Assembly: GCF_008728635.1 (NCBI RefSeq)
Contig: NZ_CP044285.1
Coordinates: 3,224,001 to 3,288,000 of the forward strand
DNA: 64,000 nt
From: Hymenobacter baengnokdamensis
GTDB taxonomy: Bacteria > Bacteroidota > Bacteroidia > Cytophagales > Hymenobacteraceae
Direction of reading: 5' to 3'
In this document: positions 8,064 to 16,771 of the stretch, one piece after another
Numbering within the stretch: position 1 is the first letter of the stretch
Layout of the letters: the number at the start of each line of letters is the position of its first letter
Made by a program: the position numbers and the translations under genes
The notes under the pieces: model-generated
The model's database searches: none
What the model saw: only the letters and a program-made list of their open reading frames with translations
Told to the model about the DNA's origin: nothing

Positions 8064-9569
8064 ATGCAACATTCCGTGGACGTAGCCATCATCGGGGCCG
8101 GCTTTGCGGGCCTCACGGCGGCCATTCGCCTGCAACAGCGCGGCAACACCTCGTTCGTCATCTTTGAGCGGGCCGCCGAAGTCGGCGGCACCTGGCGCGA
8201 CAATATTTACCCCGGCTGCGGCTGCGATATTCCCTCGCCGCTCTACTCCTTCTCCTTCGCCCCCAACCCCGACTGGACGCGCATGTACGCGGGCCAGCCC
8301 GAGATTCTGAGCTACATCAAGCAGACGGTCAGCCAATTCAACCTGCGGCCCCACCTTCGGTTCAACGCCGAGATTATCCGCACCGAGTTTGCGGAAGCTA
8401 CCGGCCGCTGGACGCTCACCGACCGCGCCGGGCAGCAGACCACCGCCCGCGTGGTGCTGGTGGCCATCGGGCCGCTCAACCGCCCGGCGCTGCCGCAGCT
8501 GCCGGGCCTAGCCACGTTTGCCGGCAAAACCTTCCACTCCTCGCAGTGGGATACCGACTACGACCTCCAGGGCAAGCGCGTGGCCGTGATTGGTACCGGG
8601 GCCAGCGCCGTGCAGTTCGTGCCCCAGATTGCCCCGCTGGTCGGCCAGCTCTACGTGTTTCAGCGCACGGCCCCGTGGATTTTGCCCCGGCGCGACCGCG
8701 CTTTTTCGGAGAAAGAAAAAACCTGGTTCCGCCGGCTGCCGCTGCTGCAGTGGATGCAGCGCGAGCTTATCTACTGGCGCAACGAGCTGTTCGGGCTGCT
8801 CTTCATGGGTAATAAAAAGCTGGCCGCTCAGGCCAACGAGCTGGCCGCCCGCCACCTTAAGCGCGCCATTAAAGACCCCGAGCTACGCCGCAAAGTCACG
8901 CCCAACTACCAGCTGGGCTGCAAGCGGGTACTTATATCGAATAACTACTATCCTGCCCTCACCCGCCCCAACGTGGAGCTTGTCACCGAAGGTATCCGGG
9001 AAGTAACTCCCACCGGCATCGTCACCCACGACGGCCAGGCGCGGCCCGTGGACGCCATTATTTTCGGCACCGGCTTCGTGGCCTCCGAGTTTATGGTCGA
9101 TTTGCACATCAGCGGACTGGGCGGGCGCAGCCTGTTTGGCGAGTGGCAGCAAAGCAGCGCCGAGGCCTACCGGGGCACCACCGTAGCGGGCTACCCCAAC
9201 ATGCTGGTGCTGGTGGGCCCCAACACCGGCCTGGCCCACAATTCCATCATCCACATTATGGAGTCGCAGGTAAACTACGTGCTCGATTACCTGCGCATCC
9301 TCGACCAGGCCGGGCCCGGGGCCTACCTCGACGTAAAGCCCGAAGCCCAGCGCGCCCACAACGAAGAGGTGCAGCGCAAGCTCGGCACCACCGTGTGGGC
9401 CTCGGGCTGCAAAAGCTGGTACCAGACTGCCGCTGGCAAAAACACTACGCTCCTGCACACGCTCACGCCCGCATTCCGGCGGAGCGTAAAAAGCGTGCGG
9501 CTCAAAGACTACGTGCTACGCAAGGCAGTGAACAGTGAGGAGTTAGTAGTGAACAATGAAAGGCGGTAA
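8064..9569 (+). CDS. FAD-dependent monooxygenase, Baeyer-Villiger type
   Basis: Class B flavoprotein monooxygenase (501 aa from MQHSVDVAIIGAGFAG). The FAD motif GAGFAG is at residues 11-16, the fingerprint FAGKTFHSSQWD (FxGxxxHxxxW) near residue 152, the NADPH-binding GTGASAVQFVPQIA near 178, and a late IFGTGF motif. These enzymes insert oxygen next to ketones using NADPH and O2. The last ~15 residues (AVNSEELVVNNERR) are encoded by a dispersed repeat rather than by family sequence, so the ancestral stop codon seems to have been lost. The substrate is unknown. Confidence 0.9.
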   Translation: MQHSVDVAIIGAGFAGLTAAIRLQQRGNTSFVIFERAAEVGGTWRDNIYPGCGCDIPSPLYSFSFAPNPDWTRMYAGQPEILSYIKQTVSQFNLRPHLRFNAEIIRTEFAEATGRWTLTDRAGQQTTARVVLVAIGPLNRPALPQLPGLATFAGKTFHSSQWDTDYDLQGKRVAVIGTGASAVQFVPQIAPLVGQLYVFQRTAPWILPRRDRAFSEKEKTWFRRLPLLQWMQRELIYWRNELFGLLFMGNKKLAAQANELAARHLKRAIKDPELRRKVTPNYQLGCKRVLISNNYYPALTRPNVELVTEGIREVTPTGIVTHDGQARPVDAIIFGTGFVASEFMVDLHISGLGGRSLFGEWQQSSAEAYRGTTVAGYPNMLVLVGPNTGLAHNSIIHIMESQVNYVLDYLRILDQAGPGAYLDVKPEAQRAHNEEVQRKLGTTVWASGCKSWYQTAAGKNTTLLHTLTPAFRRSVKSVRLKDYVLRKAVNSEELVVNNERR

Positions 9570-9595
9570 TACTGCCCTTAGCTGTTCACTACTAA
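9543..9595. repeat. 13-bp perfect inverted repeat spanning the monooxygenase stop codon
   Basis: TTAGTAGTGAACA (9543-9555) and TGTTCACTACTAA (9583-9595) are exact inverted copies separated by 27 nt; the stop codon at 9567-9569 lies in the loop. The right arm ends where the IS630 element begins. Related 'gttcactactaactgctaactg' text continues after the IS (10689 onward) and recurs near 15841-15890, so this is part of a dispersed repeat. Confidence 0.7.
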
Positions 9596-10688
9596 ACTCG
9601 TCGCGAAGTAAAAAGCGAAAGCCGTTGATTAAACTTGCGGCATGCAGGTTTCCCTCACCGACCCGGAGCGCCAACGGTTGCGTGCGTTGCAAAAGCAACG
9701 GCGCGATGACGAGGGCTACGTAAAAGTGACGGTGGTGCTGTTGCTGGACAAGGGGCGCTCGGCGGGAAGCATTGCCGACGATTTGGGGCTGGATGATGGC
9801 ACGGTGTACCGCTACGCCGAGGCCTTTGCCCGGTTGGGCTTGGAGAAGTACCTGGCCCACGAGCAGCGCGGCTACTGGGGGCTGCTGACCAGCACCCAAC
9901 TCGCCGGCTTGTGCCAGGAGCTGCGCCGGACCCTGTACACCGACTGCCGCCCGTTGCAGGCCTGGCTGACACAGGCCACCGGCGTGCGCTACTCGGTTTC
10001 GGGCCTGACGGACCTGCTACACCGGTTGGGCTTTGTGTACAAGCTCACCACGCCCATGCCTTGCGAAGCGGACGCCGACGCGCAGGCCGCTTTTCTGGCC
10101 AACCGGTTGCAGCCCCTGCTGGAACGGGCTGCGGCCGGCGACGCCGTGGTGTATTTTGCCGACGCGGCCCACCCCACCCACAACACCCGCTGCACCCGGG
10201 CCTGGACCGAAAAAGGCGCACAGCGGCCCCTGCCTACGGTCAGCGGACGCGAACGGGTGAATCTGAACGCGGCCCTCAACGCGCACTGCCCTACGCAGGT
10301 GTACGTGCACGAAACGGCCTGCGTCAACGCCCAGAGCACAAAAGCCTTATACGAACAGCTGCTGGCCGCCCATCCCAGCCAACCGATTTACGTGGTCTGC
10401 GACAACGCCCGCTACTACAAAAACCAGGAACTGACCCAGTGGCTGGCCGATAAGCCCCTGGTGCAGGTCTTTCTGCCGCCCTATTCGCCCAACCTGAACC
10501 TGATTGAGCGCCTGTGGAAGTTCCTGCGCCAGAAAATCATCAACGCCACCTTTTACCGCACCAAGGGCCACTTCCGACAAGCCGTGCTCGGCTTCTTCTC
10601 CCGACTCAACGAGTTCGGCCAAGAACTCGCGTCCTTACTTACCCTCAACTTTCACCTCCTGGATTCGCAACCCACTTCGTGACGGGTA
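9595..10688 (+). mobile_element. IS630-family insertion sequence
   Basis: A transposase gene is flanked by imperfect terminal inverted repeats. The left end reads aactcgtcgcgaagt and the right end, inverted, tacccgtcacgaagt, with further matches GCGA and CC just inside. A TA dinucleotide lies at each outer edge (9593-9594 and 10689-10690), matching the TA target duplication of IS630/Tc1-mariner elements. Removing the element restores continuous repeat text 'gttcactacTAactgctaactg'. The frame is intact, so the copy may be active. Confidence 0.8.
9642..10682 (+). CDS. IS630-family transposase (DDE)
   Basis: 346 aa. The N-terminal helix-turn-helix region (about 20-75, SAGSIADDLGLDDGTVYRYA) is followed by a DDE catalytic domain: first Asp in YFADAAHPTHNT, second in VVCDNARYYKN, and the final Glu in LPPYSPNLNLIERLWKFLRQ, the hallmark of IS630 transposases. 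It is complete in one frame without the frameshift seen in some relatives. The stop codon lies inside the right terminal repeat. Confidence 0.93.
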   Translation: MQVSLTDPERQRLRALQKQRRDDEGYVKVTVVLLLDKGRSAGSIADDLGLDDGTVYRYAEAFARLGLEKYLAHEQRGYWGLLTSTQLAGLCQELRRTLYTDCRPLQAWLTQATGVRYSVSGLTDLLHRLGFVYKLTTPMPCEADADAQAAFLANRLQPLLERAAAGDAVVYFADAAHPTHNTRCTRAWTEKGAQRPLPTVSGRERVNLNAALNAHCPTQVYVHETACVNAQSTKALYEQLLAAHPSQPIYVVCDNARYYKNQELTQWLADKPLVQVFLPPYSPNLNLIERLWKFLRQKIINATFYRTKGHFRQAVLGFFSRLNEFGQELASLLTLNFHLLDSQPTS

Positions 10689-10712
10689 TAACTGCTAACT
10701 GACTGCTTAAAA

Positions 10713-11714
10713 CTACGGTTGGCCGCTGCCGCCAGCCGAGCCGTAGACCTGGCCGGTGGCGAAGCTGGCGTCGCTGGCCGCGAGCTGCACGTAGATGGAC
10801 CCCAGCTCGGCGGGCTGGCCGGGCCGGCCCATGGGCGTTTTCTCCCCGAATTTTTGCAGGTTTTCCTGGGTGGAGCCGCCGCTTACCTGCAAGGGCGTCC
10901 AGATGGGCCCCGGCGCCACCCCATTGACGCGGATACCCTTGGGCGCGAGCTGCTTGGCCAGCGACTTGACATAATTCATCGTCGCCGCCTTGGTCTGGGC
11001 GTAGTCGTACAAGTCGGGCGAGGGGTCGTAGGCCTGCTCCGAGGTGGTGCCGATGATAACCGAGCCCGGCTGCAAGTGCGGCAGCGCGGCCTTGATAATC
11101 CAGAAGGGCGCGTAGATGTTGGTTTTCATCGTCCAGTCAAACTGCTCGGTCGTGATATCCAGAATGGAGGCGTGCGACTGCTGCCGGCCCGCGTTGCTGA
11201 CCACGATATCGAGCCCGCCGAGGCCGCGCACGGCCTCGGCCACCAGCCGCTGGCAAAAGGCTTCGTCGCGGATATCACCGGGAATCGCGACGGCCTTGCG
11301 CCCGGCCGCCTTGATGATGGCAATTACTTCGCGGGCATCGGGCTCTTCGGCCGGCAGGTAGTTGATGGCTACGTCGGCGCCTTCGCGGGCGTAGGCGATG
11401 GCCGCTGCCCGGCCCATGCCCGAGTCGCCGCCCGTAATCAGGGCCCGGCGGCCCGCCAGCCGCCCCGAGCCCTTGTAGCTGGTTTCGCCGTGGTCGGGGC
11501 GCGGGTCCATCTGGCCGGCCAGGCCGGGCCAGGGCTGCGACTGACTCTTAAACGGCGGCCGCGGGTATTTGGTAACCGGGTTTTGCAGCTCGGCCGGCGC
11601 GGCGGGAGCGGCCTCGGCCGAAGCCGCAAGCATGGGGGCTACGGCCGCCGTGGCCAGGGTGGCGCCCAGGCCGCCCAATACGCTGCGCCGGCTCAGATTA
11701 GGATTTTCTTCCAT
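10713..11714 (-). CDS. Exported SDR-family oxidoreductase (Tat signal; YghA/YhdF-like)
   Basis: 333 aa. The N-terminus MEENPNLSRRSVLGGLGATL is a twin-arginine signal (SRRSVL) with a hydrophobic Ala-rich segment ending near AEAAPAAPA, so periplasmic export of a folded, cofactor-loaded enzyme is expected. The SDR core follows: LITGGDSGMGRAAA, VVSNAGRQQSH and the YAQTK active site (YxxxK). This clade is the 'general stress protein 39' group of NAD(P)-dependent oxidoreductases. No other gene on the same strand adjoins it. Confidence 0.9.
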   Translation of the reverse strand: MEENPNLSRRSVLGGLGATLATAAVAPMLAASAEAAPAAPAELQNPVTKYPRPPFKSQSQPWPGLAGQMDPRPDHGETSYKGSGRLAGRRALITGGDSGMGRAAAIAYAREGADVAINYLPAEEPDAREVIAIIKAAGRKAVAIPGDIRDEAFCQRLVAEAVRGLGGLDIVVSNAGRQQSHASILDITTEQFDWTMKTNIYAPFWIIKAALPHLQPGSVIIGTTSEQAYDPSPDLYDYAQTKAATMNYVKSLAKQLAPKGIRVNGVAPGPIWTPLQVSGGSTQENLQKFGEKTPMGRPGQPAELGSIYVQLAASDASFATGQVYGSAGGSGQP

Positions 11715-11794
11715 TGGTAAATCAGAAGGGGTTAGTGGTTGGCTGTAGTAACTACTGCCCTCCTACTGCTGACGCCGCCCAATGGTTGCTGCCT

Positions 11795-11825
11795 GCTGCT
11801 GCCAGGCTACCGTGCTGGCAGCAGC
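11795..11825. repeat. 11-bp inverted repeat upstream of the exported SDR
   Basis: GCTGCTGCCAG (11795-11805) and CTGGCAGCAGC (11815-11825) are perfect inverted copies with a 9-nt loop. There is no T-tract on either side, so it is more likely a 5'-UTR hairpin than a terminator. The rest of 11826-11980 is AT-rich and I see no gene in it. Confidence 0.5.
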
Positions 11826-11981
11826 GCCCGGGCCTTAGCGTAGAGCTTACTACGGTGGCAGAACAACACACTTCTTATTTACTGCTACAGAATAATTATT
11901 CCATTTAATAAAACCATCCCCTTATAGCACAATCTTTACCACAGGCCGAAGTTGCGACGCACACGGCCTGGAACTGCTGTT

Positions 11982-12024
11982 TAGAAAAAAAGACGGTCAC
12001 GCCGGCTTCGGCGTGACCGTCTTT
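11982..12024 (-). terminator. Intrinsic terminator of the F420:NADP-reductase-like gene
   Basis: A perfect 16-bp stem, AAAGACGGTCACGCCG (11989-12004) with CGGCGTGACCGTCTTT (12009-12024), and a 4-nt loop. On the minus strand it is followed by an uninterrupted T run (complement of the a-tract 11985-11991), so it terminates leftward transcription coming from 12145. Confidence 0.85.
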
Positions 12025-12052
12025 GACTGAAAGCGGCTCAGCCGCCCCGCCG

Positions 12053-12095
12053 GGCAGGCTTTGCCTGGATTACTACTTGCCGGGCAAAGCCTGCC
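12053..12095. repeat. 13-bp inverted repeat after the reductase-like gene
   Basis: GGCAGGCTTTGCC (12053-12065) and GGCAAAGCCTGCC (12083-12095) are perfect inverted copies with a 17-nt loop, lying between the 3' end of the gene at 12145 and its terminator. A similar GGCAAAGC/GCTTTGCC core recurs in the hairpin at 38597-38633, so it may be a recurring 3'-end element. Confidence 0.6.
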
Positions 12096-12144
12096 AGCCG
12101 CTGGCCCGCCCGCGCCGGGAAATGGCGTTGGTTACTTCAGCTTG

Positions 12145-12870
12145 TTACTTCAGCTTAATGCCTTGGGCCGCCATGTGCTGCTCCTGCTCGGCGTGGTTGG
12201 CCAGGAACTGGGCGTGTTGCGCGGGCGTGCGCTCGGTGCCGAGGCTGGCCAGGCTTTGCCGCAGCTCGGCAGCGGACATATCGGTGCAGTACGCCGGCGT
12301 GCCGGGCTGCTGCCGCCACGACTCGTGCAGCCGGCCGCCGTCCAGAGCATCGAAGCCCAGCTCCTCAACCAGGGCCATTACCTTTTGCTTGGCGGCGGCC
12401 TCGTCGCCGGCCACGGGCAGGGCAATGCGGCCGGGCGTGCCGGCAGGCTGCCCCGCTTTTTCGAGATGGTCGGCCAGAATGTTGTTGAATACCTTCACTA
12501 CCGGCCGGTTCAGGTGCTGCTGCACCCACTCGCTCTCGGTCAGGAAGCCGCTTTCCAGCTCGGGCAGGTGGCCGTCGCGCAGCAGCGGATAGTAGTTGCT
12601 GGTGTCAATCACGGGCACCTCAGCCGGCACGCCTTCAAACAGGTCTTTGGGCAGGTCAGGGATATTTATCAGGGGAATGGTCACCACGATGAGCTCGCCG
12701 AAGCGAGCCGCCTCGCGGGCCGTGGCGGGAGTGGCGCCGGTTTTCTGGGCCACGCTCGTAAGCGTTTCGGGGCCGCGCGAGTTGGCAATGCGCACAGCGT
12801 GACCAAGGCGGGTGAGCCGCCCCGCGAGGGCGCTGCCGATGTGGCCGGCCCCAATGATTCCGATTTTCAT
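12145..12870 (-). CDS. F420:NADP oxidoreductase-like (NADPH-dependent F420 reductase family) protein
   Basis: Starts MKIGIIGAGHIGSALAGRL (241 aa), with GAGHIG as the Rossmann dinucleotide motif, ANSRGPETL as the NADP 2'-phosphate-binding turn, and VIDTSNYYPLLRDGH typical of the COG2085 family. Most bacteria with such genes do not make F420, so the true electron carrier is unknown. It stands alone on this strand, ends at a strong terminator and has a 259-nt gap on its 5' side. Confidence 0.8.
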   Translation of the reverse strand: MKIGIIGAGHIGSALAGRLTRLGHAVRIANSRGPETLTSVAQKTGATPATAREAARFGELIVVTIPLINIPDLPKDLFEGVPAEVPVIDTSNYYPLLRDGHLPELESGFLTESEWVQQHLNRPVVKVFNNILADHLEKAGQPAGTPGRIALPVAGDEAAAKQKVMALVEELGFDALDGGRLHESWRQQPGTPAYCTDMSAAELRQSLASLGTERTPAQHAQFLANHAEQEQHMAAQGIKLK

Positions 12871-13100
12871 AGGTAATAAGGGTAATAAAGCAGTTACTGC
12901 GCAAGGGCTTCGGGCCGCTGCGTTGCTCAAGACCACCCGGCCGGCTAATTGTTTTCCCGTAGCAGCCATCAGGTAATGCTGACTGCCACTGGTGGCTGCT
13001 ACCGATTACCCTCACCCATTACCGCAATTGGCGGCCGCTGAAGCAGTTTGAGCAGAATCCGGCGGCGCGCTCAGCCTGGCAACAGCCAGCGATGGCGAGC

Positions 13101-13132
13101 AAAATATAGTATAATTAATATTATCAATATTA
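13101..13132. other. AT-only tract after the Dna2-like helicase gene
   Basis: About 32 consecutive nearly pure A/T bases next to the helicase stop (13130), within otherwise GC-rich DNA. The surrounding gap 12871-13129 shows no gene. Comparable tracts occur at 26379, 31124, 40612 and 59163. Confidence 0.5.
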
Positions 13133-16100
13133 CACCCAGCCCCCGCCCTTCCGGACCCGCGCCAGCAGCCCGGCGTGGTGCGGGGCGCGACTCAAAATCA
13201 GCTCATTGCCCAGTAAAACCAGCTGCTGGCGGGCGCGAGTCACGGCCACGTTGAGCTTGCGGTCGACCTGGCCGGTTTCGTCGGGCGATACCATGGCTTC
13301 GAGCTGGTGCTCGTGGTGGCAGCAGAAGCTCACAATAATCACCTCGCGCTGCGAGCCCTGGTAGCGCTCCACGGTATCGACGCTGACCTGGGCCAGCGCG
13401 GGCAGGCCGTGCTCCTGGGCCAGCTGGGCCAGCCGGGCGCGAATGCGCGCCGCCTGGTTGCGGTAGCTGGCAATGATGCCCAGCGTGGCGTCGGGGTCGA
13501 ACTGCGCGCCGTAGCCCTGGGCCACTTGCAGCGCCGCGCGGGCGGCCAGCTCGGCTTCCTGGCTCGATTCCTTCTGGGAGAAGTCGTCGGGCTGGCGGCG
13601 GGTGGGCACAAATACCAGCCGCTGCCGGCGCAGGGCTTCGCCGAAGGCATCGGCAGGGGCCAGTGGCGCGGGCCAGGCACTGGGGTTGAGGCTGGCGTGC
13701 TGCCAGGGCGCGGGGCTGCGCAGCTGCCCGCCGTAGAAATCGTCGTTGACGAGCGCGGCCAGCTCGGCGTGGGCGCGGTACTGGTTGGCCAGCGTGCCGT
13801 GGGCGTAGGGCCACTGCGTCTCGGCCCGGCGAAACAGCCGCTCGAAGTAGGAGTTGCGCAGATTGGTGAGGCCCAGCTGCTCGCGCAGCAACTCGGCTAC
13901 GGCGGGGGCCACGGCGCTGGCTTCTGGCTCCTGGGTTACCACGGCCGGCAGCTGGCGATGGTCACCGATGAGGATAAATTTCCGGGCCTTGGCCAGCAAA
14001 GCCAGCATGGGGCCTTCGAGCACCTGGCTGGCCTCGTCCACCACGGCCACGTCAAAATTCTTCAGCTGAAACAGCTCGGGCCGGCCCAGCAAACTGCTGA
14101 TGGTGCCCACGTAGAGCGGCGTGGTGGTGAGGCGCGCCCGCACCAGCTGGCGGGTGGGCAGGTCGCGAATCATGTTATCGAGCAGATACGGCCGGTAGGC
14201 CGGCGCGGTACCCAGCCGCGAGCCAATGCGGATAAACGGCAGGCCGGCCTCAATGAGCTGCTCACAGATTTCGTCCACGGCGCGGTTGGTATAGGCGGCC
14301 AGCAGCGTCTGCTGGTCGTCGGCCACGAGGCGGGTGGCCAGCTCGCGCAGCACCGAGCGGGTTTTGCCGGTGCCGGGCGGGCCGCAGAGCACGAACCAGT
14401 CGGGCGCGGCCAGGGCGCGGGCTACTACCTCGCGGGCTTCGGTGGCGGGCGCGGCCGTGGTGGCGTCCCAGTTTTCGGGCCGGCGCGGCGCGGTGCGGGC
14501 CAGCAGCTGGCGGCGGCGGGCCGGCGGCAAGCTCAGAAAACTCGTCAGCCCCGCCCACTCGCGCCGGAAGGTGTCGTAGGTATCGGGCTCCAGGGCCCAG
14601 TGCGAGTGGCCGTGCAGGTAGCGCGGGGCCATGCGGCGGTTGCGCACGGCCAGCACTACCCGGCCATCGGCCCCGAGGTCTTCGGCCAGCGTGGTCTTCA
14701 CCACCTGCGCATCGAGTACGGACAAGCTGGTAGCTACTAGCAAGCTGTCGGCTTCGCGCACGGCAGTGCTGTCGACTGCTTTCTTTCTCGGATACAGAAT
14801 CAGGGTATCGCCGGCGCGGAAGTTGACTTCACGCCCCCCCACCGGGCGCTGGAAGATGAGGTGTGGGCCGAGGCCCGCGCGGGCGTCATCGGGCGCGTTG
14901 CTGTGGTCTTCGATTAATTCCAGCTCGTCGAGCAGGCTGAAATTCTGGTGCTTACGCGCCTGCGGCAGCAGCCAGAGGCCGGCCTGGCCGCCGGCGTCGC
15001 CGGGCCGGCTTTCGTCGCCGAGCAGGGCCAGGCGCATCTCGCGGGCCGCGAAACGGGTCAGCTCCAGGCAGTAGGCGCGCTCAGTGCGGTCGGCGTCGGC
15101 CCACACGCGGGCGGTTTTTTCAGCCTTTTCGCGGTTGAAAGGCGGGATGGCCGCCAGGTTGGGGCGCAGCACCGGGGCCAGCAGGGCGGCCGTCTGGCCG
15201 GGACCGGTGGCGCGGGCCAGCTGCAACTCGAGGCCCACGAGCTGGTTGCGGGCCGCCAGCAGCTGGTCGACAAAATCGAGGTTCTGCACCACCGGGCGCA
15301 CGGCGGGCTGGTCTTCGGCGGCGTTGGAATACAGAATGCTGGTGCGGCCCCGGCCGGCGGTTTCGCCATCGGCCCCGAATACCGATTCGAGCAATAAGCG
15401 GTAAAGTTGGGCCTGGGCCGCGTGGTTGGTCCAGGGCTCGGCCACGGGCACTTTCACCGAGCTTTTGAGTTCCACGAGGTCGTAGCCGGTGGCGCTTTCG
15501 TGCAGCAGGTCGAGGCGGCCTTGCAGGCCGTAGGTGGCGGATAAAAAGGTGGGCTCGAGGAAGCAGTCGGCCAGGCGCAGGGGCTGCTGCTGGTAGCCGG
15601 TGCGCGAGTGCACCGCGAAGCCCTGCTGCCGCGCCTGCCGCAGCGTGCGGTGGTGACGGCGCAAATCGTTCAGCAGCTCGGGCACGCCATTACGCGTCTG
15701 AAACTCGGGCAGGGTACTCAGCGTGAGCGGCTCGGCGCGAAAGAGCTTCTTGGTCAGAAAATGCTCAAGGTCGAAGTCGGGTTGGTTTTTAGGGGTTGGT
15801 TGTTGGTTGTTGGCAGTCTGGCTGGCAGCAGCTTCCTGCCCAACTGCTAACTGCCCACTACTCGCTGTTACCTGTTCACTGCTCACGGCTACCTGATTCG
15901 CGGCGTGGCTGACTTCCTCATCGAGCAGGCGGTTGACCAGGTTCCCGACGACCAGCGAGCGCGAGGGCTCGTCGGGCAGAAAGGATTTCAGCAGCGCCAG
16001 CTCGCCAAACGTGCCGTCGCGCTGCGCGCACTCGGCCAGGGTCGTGACGCTGATAAGATAATCGGGCTCCAAGACCACGCGGCGCGGGCGCACCCGGCCA

Positions 16101-16765
16101 CTGGGCAGCAGCACCGGGCCGATGAGGTTGAGGGCCGGGTGCAGGGCGGCGGCGGCCAGCAGCAGATTGTCGTAGGCGGCGGGCAGTTCCAGCTGAAACG
16201 GGCCGGCCGGCCGGCCGTCGGCGGGCGCGCTCATTTCCACGGTAAGCACGCCGCCGGGCAGGTCGGCGTGCACCACCTGCACCCGCCATACGGCGCGCGG
16301 GTCGGCTCCGGTTTCGACGGGGGCCGCGGCGGGCGGGTCGGCCGGCAGGTGGGCCCGCACCTCGGCCGGCGCGGGCGGGCGCGGGCCGGCGTAGGGCTCG
16401 CCGGTCAGCGCTTCGAGCAATTCGGCCACGGCCGCGAAGCCGGCGGCTACTTCGGCGGCGGTGCCGGGGTAGCTTTCGTGCAGTACCAGGTTGGCGGCCA
16501 CGCGCAGGTCTTGCAGGTGGGTGCGCAGGCCAGCCGACAGTTCGAGGGCGTAGCACGCCCCGCCTATTGCCTGAAACAAGTTACCAAACGGCGCCTTGCG
16601 GCGCTTGTAGTCGGCACGCAGCAGCGATTCCAGCAGCTTGCGCAGGCGCGGCAGCTGGTCGGCGGGCGCGGCAGTGGGGTCGGCCAGGGCGGCGAGGCGG
16701 GCGTGGGGCGAGTCGGACAAAACAGCGAGGGGTAGGCGAAACTTAAAGATAAGCCTACCCCGCAA
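13130..16765 (-). CDS. Dna2-like fusion of a PD-(D/E)XK nuclease and a superfamily 1 helicase
   Basis: 1211 aa. The middle part (about 340-620) has a RecB/Cas4-type nuclease core, GLQGRLDLLHESATGYDLVELKSS (seen as GRLDLLHE near 415 and VELKSS near 431). The C-terminal part is a UPF1-type SF1B helicase: GPPGTGKTRS near 796, VVDEASQVLEG near 910, GDHRQLPAV, VDTVERYQGSQREVI and NVAVTRARQQLVLLG. Such proteins process DNA ends or flaps in replication and repair. The start lies 6 nt after the gpmA stop, so the genes are co-transcribed. A Ser/Gln/Ala/Asn-rich linker (about 288-330) is encoded by the dispersed 'aactgctaactg' repeat. Confidence 0.85.
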   Translation of the reverse strand: MRGRLIFKFRLPLAVLSDSPHARLAALADPTAAPADQLPRLRKLLESLLRADYKRRKAPFGNLFQAIGGACYALELSAGLRTHLQDLRVAANLVLHESYPGTAAEVAAGFAAVAELLEALTGEPYAGPRPPAPAEVRAHLPADPPAAAPVETGADPRAVWRVQVVHADLPGGVLTVEMSAPADGRPAGPFQLELPAAYDNLLLAAAALHPALNLIGPVLLPSGRVRPRRVVLEPDYLISVTTLAECAQRDGTFGELALLKSFLPDEPSRSLVVGNLVNRLLDEEVSHAANQVAVSSEQVTASSGQLAVGQEAAASQTANNQQPTPKNQPDFDLEHFLTKKLFRAEPLTLSTLPEFQTRNGVPELLNDLRRHHRTLRQARQQGFAVHSRTGYQQQPLRLADCFLEPTFLSATYGLQGRLDLLHESATGYDLVELKSSVKVPVAEPWTNHAAQAQLYRLLLESVFGADGETAGRGRTSILYSNAAEDQPAVRPVVQNLDFVDQLLAARNQLVGLELQLARATGPGQTAALLAPVLRPNLAAIPPFNREKAEKTARVWADADRTERAYCLELTRFAAREMRLALLGDESRPGDAGGQAGLWLLPQARKHQNFSLLDELELIEDHSNAPDDARAGLGPHLIFQRPVGGREVNFRAGDTLILYPRKKAVDSTAVREADSLLVATSLSVLDAQVVKTTLAEDLGADGRVVLAVRNRRMAPRYLHGHSHWALEPDTYDTFRREWAGLTSFLSLPPARRRQLLARTAPRRPENWDATTAAPATEAREVVARALAAPDWFVLCGPPGTGKTRSVLRELATRLVADDQQTLLAAYTNRAVDEICEQLIEAGLPFIRIGSRLGTAPAYRPYLLDNMIRDLPTRQLVRARLTTTPLYVGTISSLLGRPELFQLKNFDVAVVDEASQVLEGPMLALLAKARKFILIGDHRQLPAVVTQEPEASAVAPAVAELLREQLGLTNLRNSYFERLFRRAETQWPYAHGTLANQYRAHAELAALVNDDFYGGQLRSPAPWQHASLNPSAWPAPLAPADAFGEALRRQRLVFVPTRRQPDDFSQKESSQEAELAARAALQVAQGYGAQFDPDATLGIIASYRNQAARIRARLAQLAQEHGLPALAQVSVDTVERYQGSQREVIIVSFCCHHEHQLEAMVSPDETGQVDRKLNVAVTRARQQLVLLGNELILSRAPHHAGLLARVRKGGGWV

Positions 16766-16771
16766 AAATAG

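Noticed and set aside
11714..11908. 64-codon rightward frame upstream of the exported SDR
   Set aside because: Low complexity, spans a perfect hairpin, no coding character.
13307..14740. 477-codon open frame antisense to the helicase
   Set aside because: Third-position GC bias of the helicase gene keeps this frame open; it has no recognisable domain and overlaps Walker A/B coding sequence.
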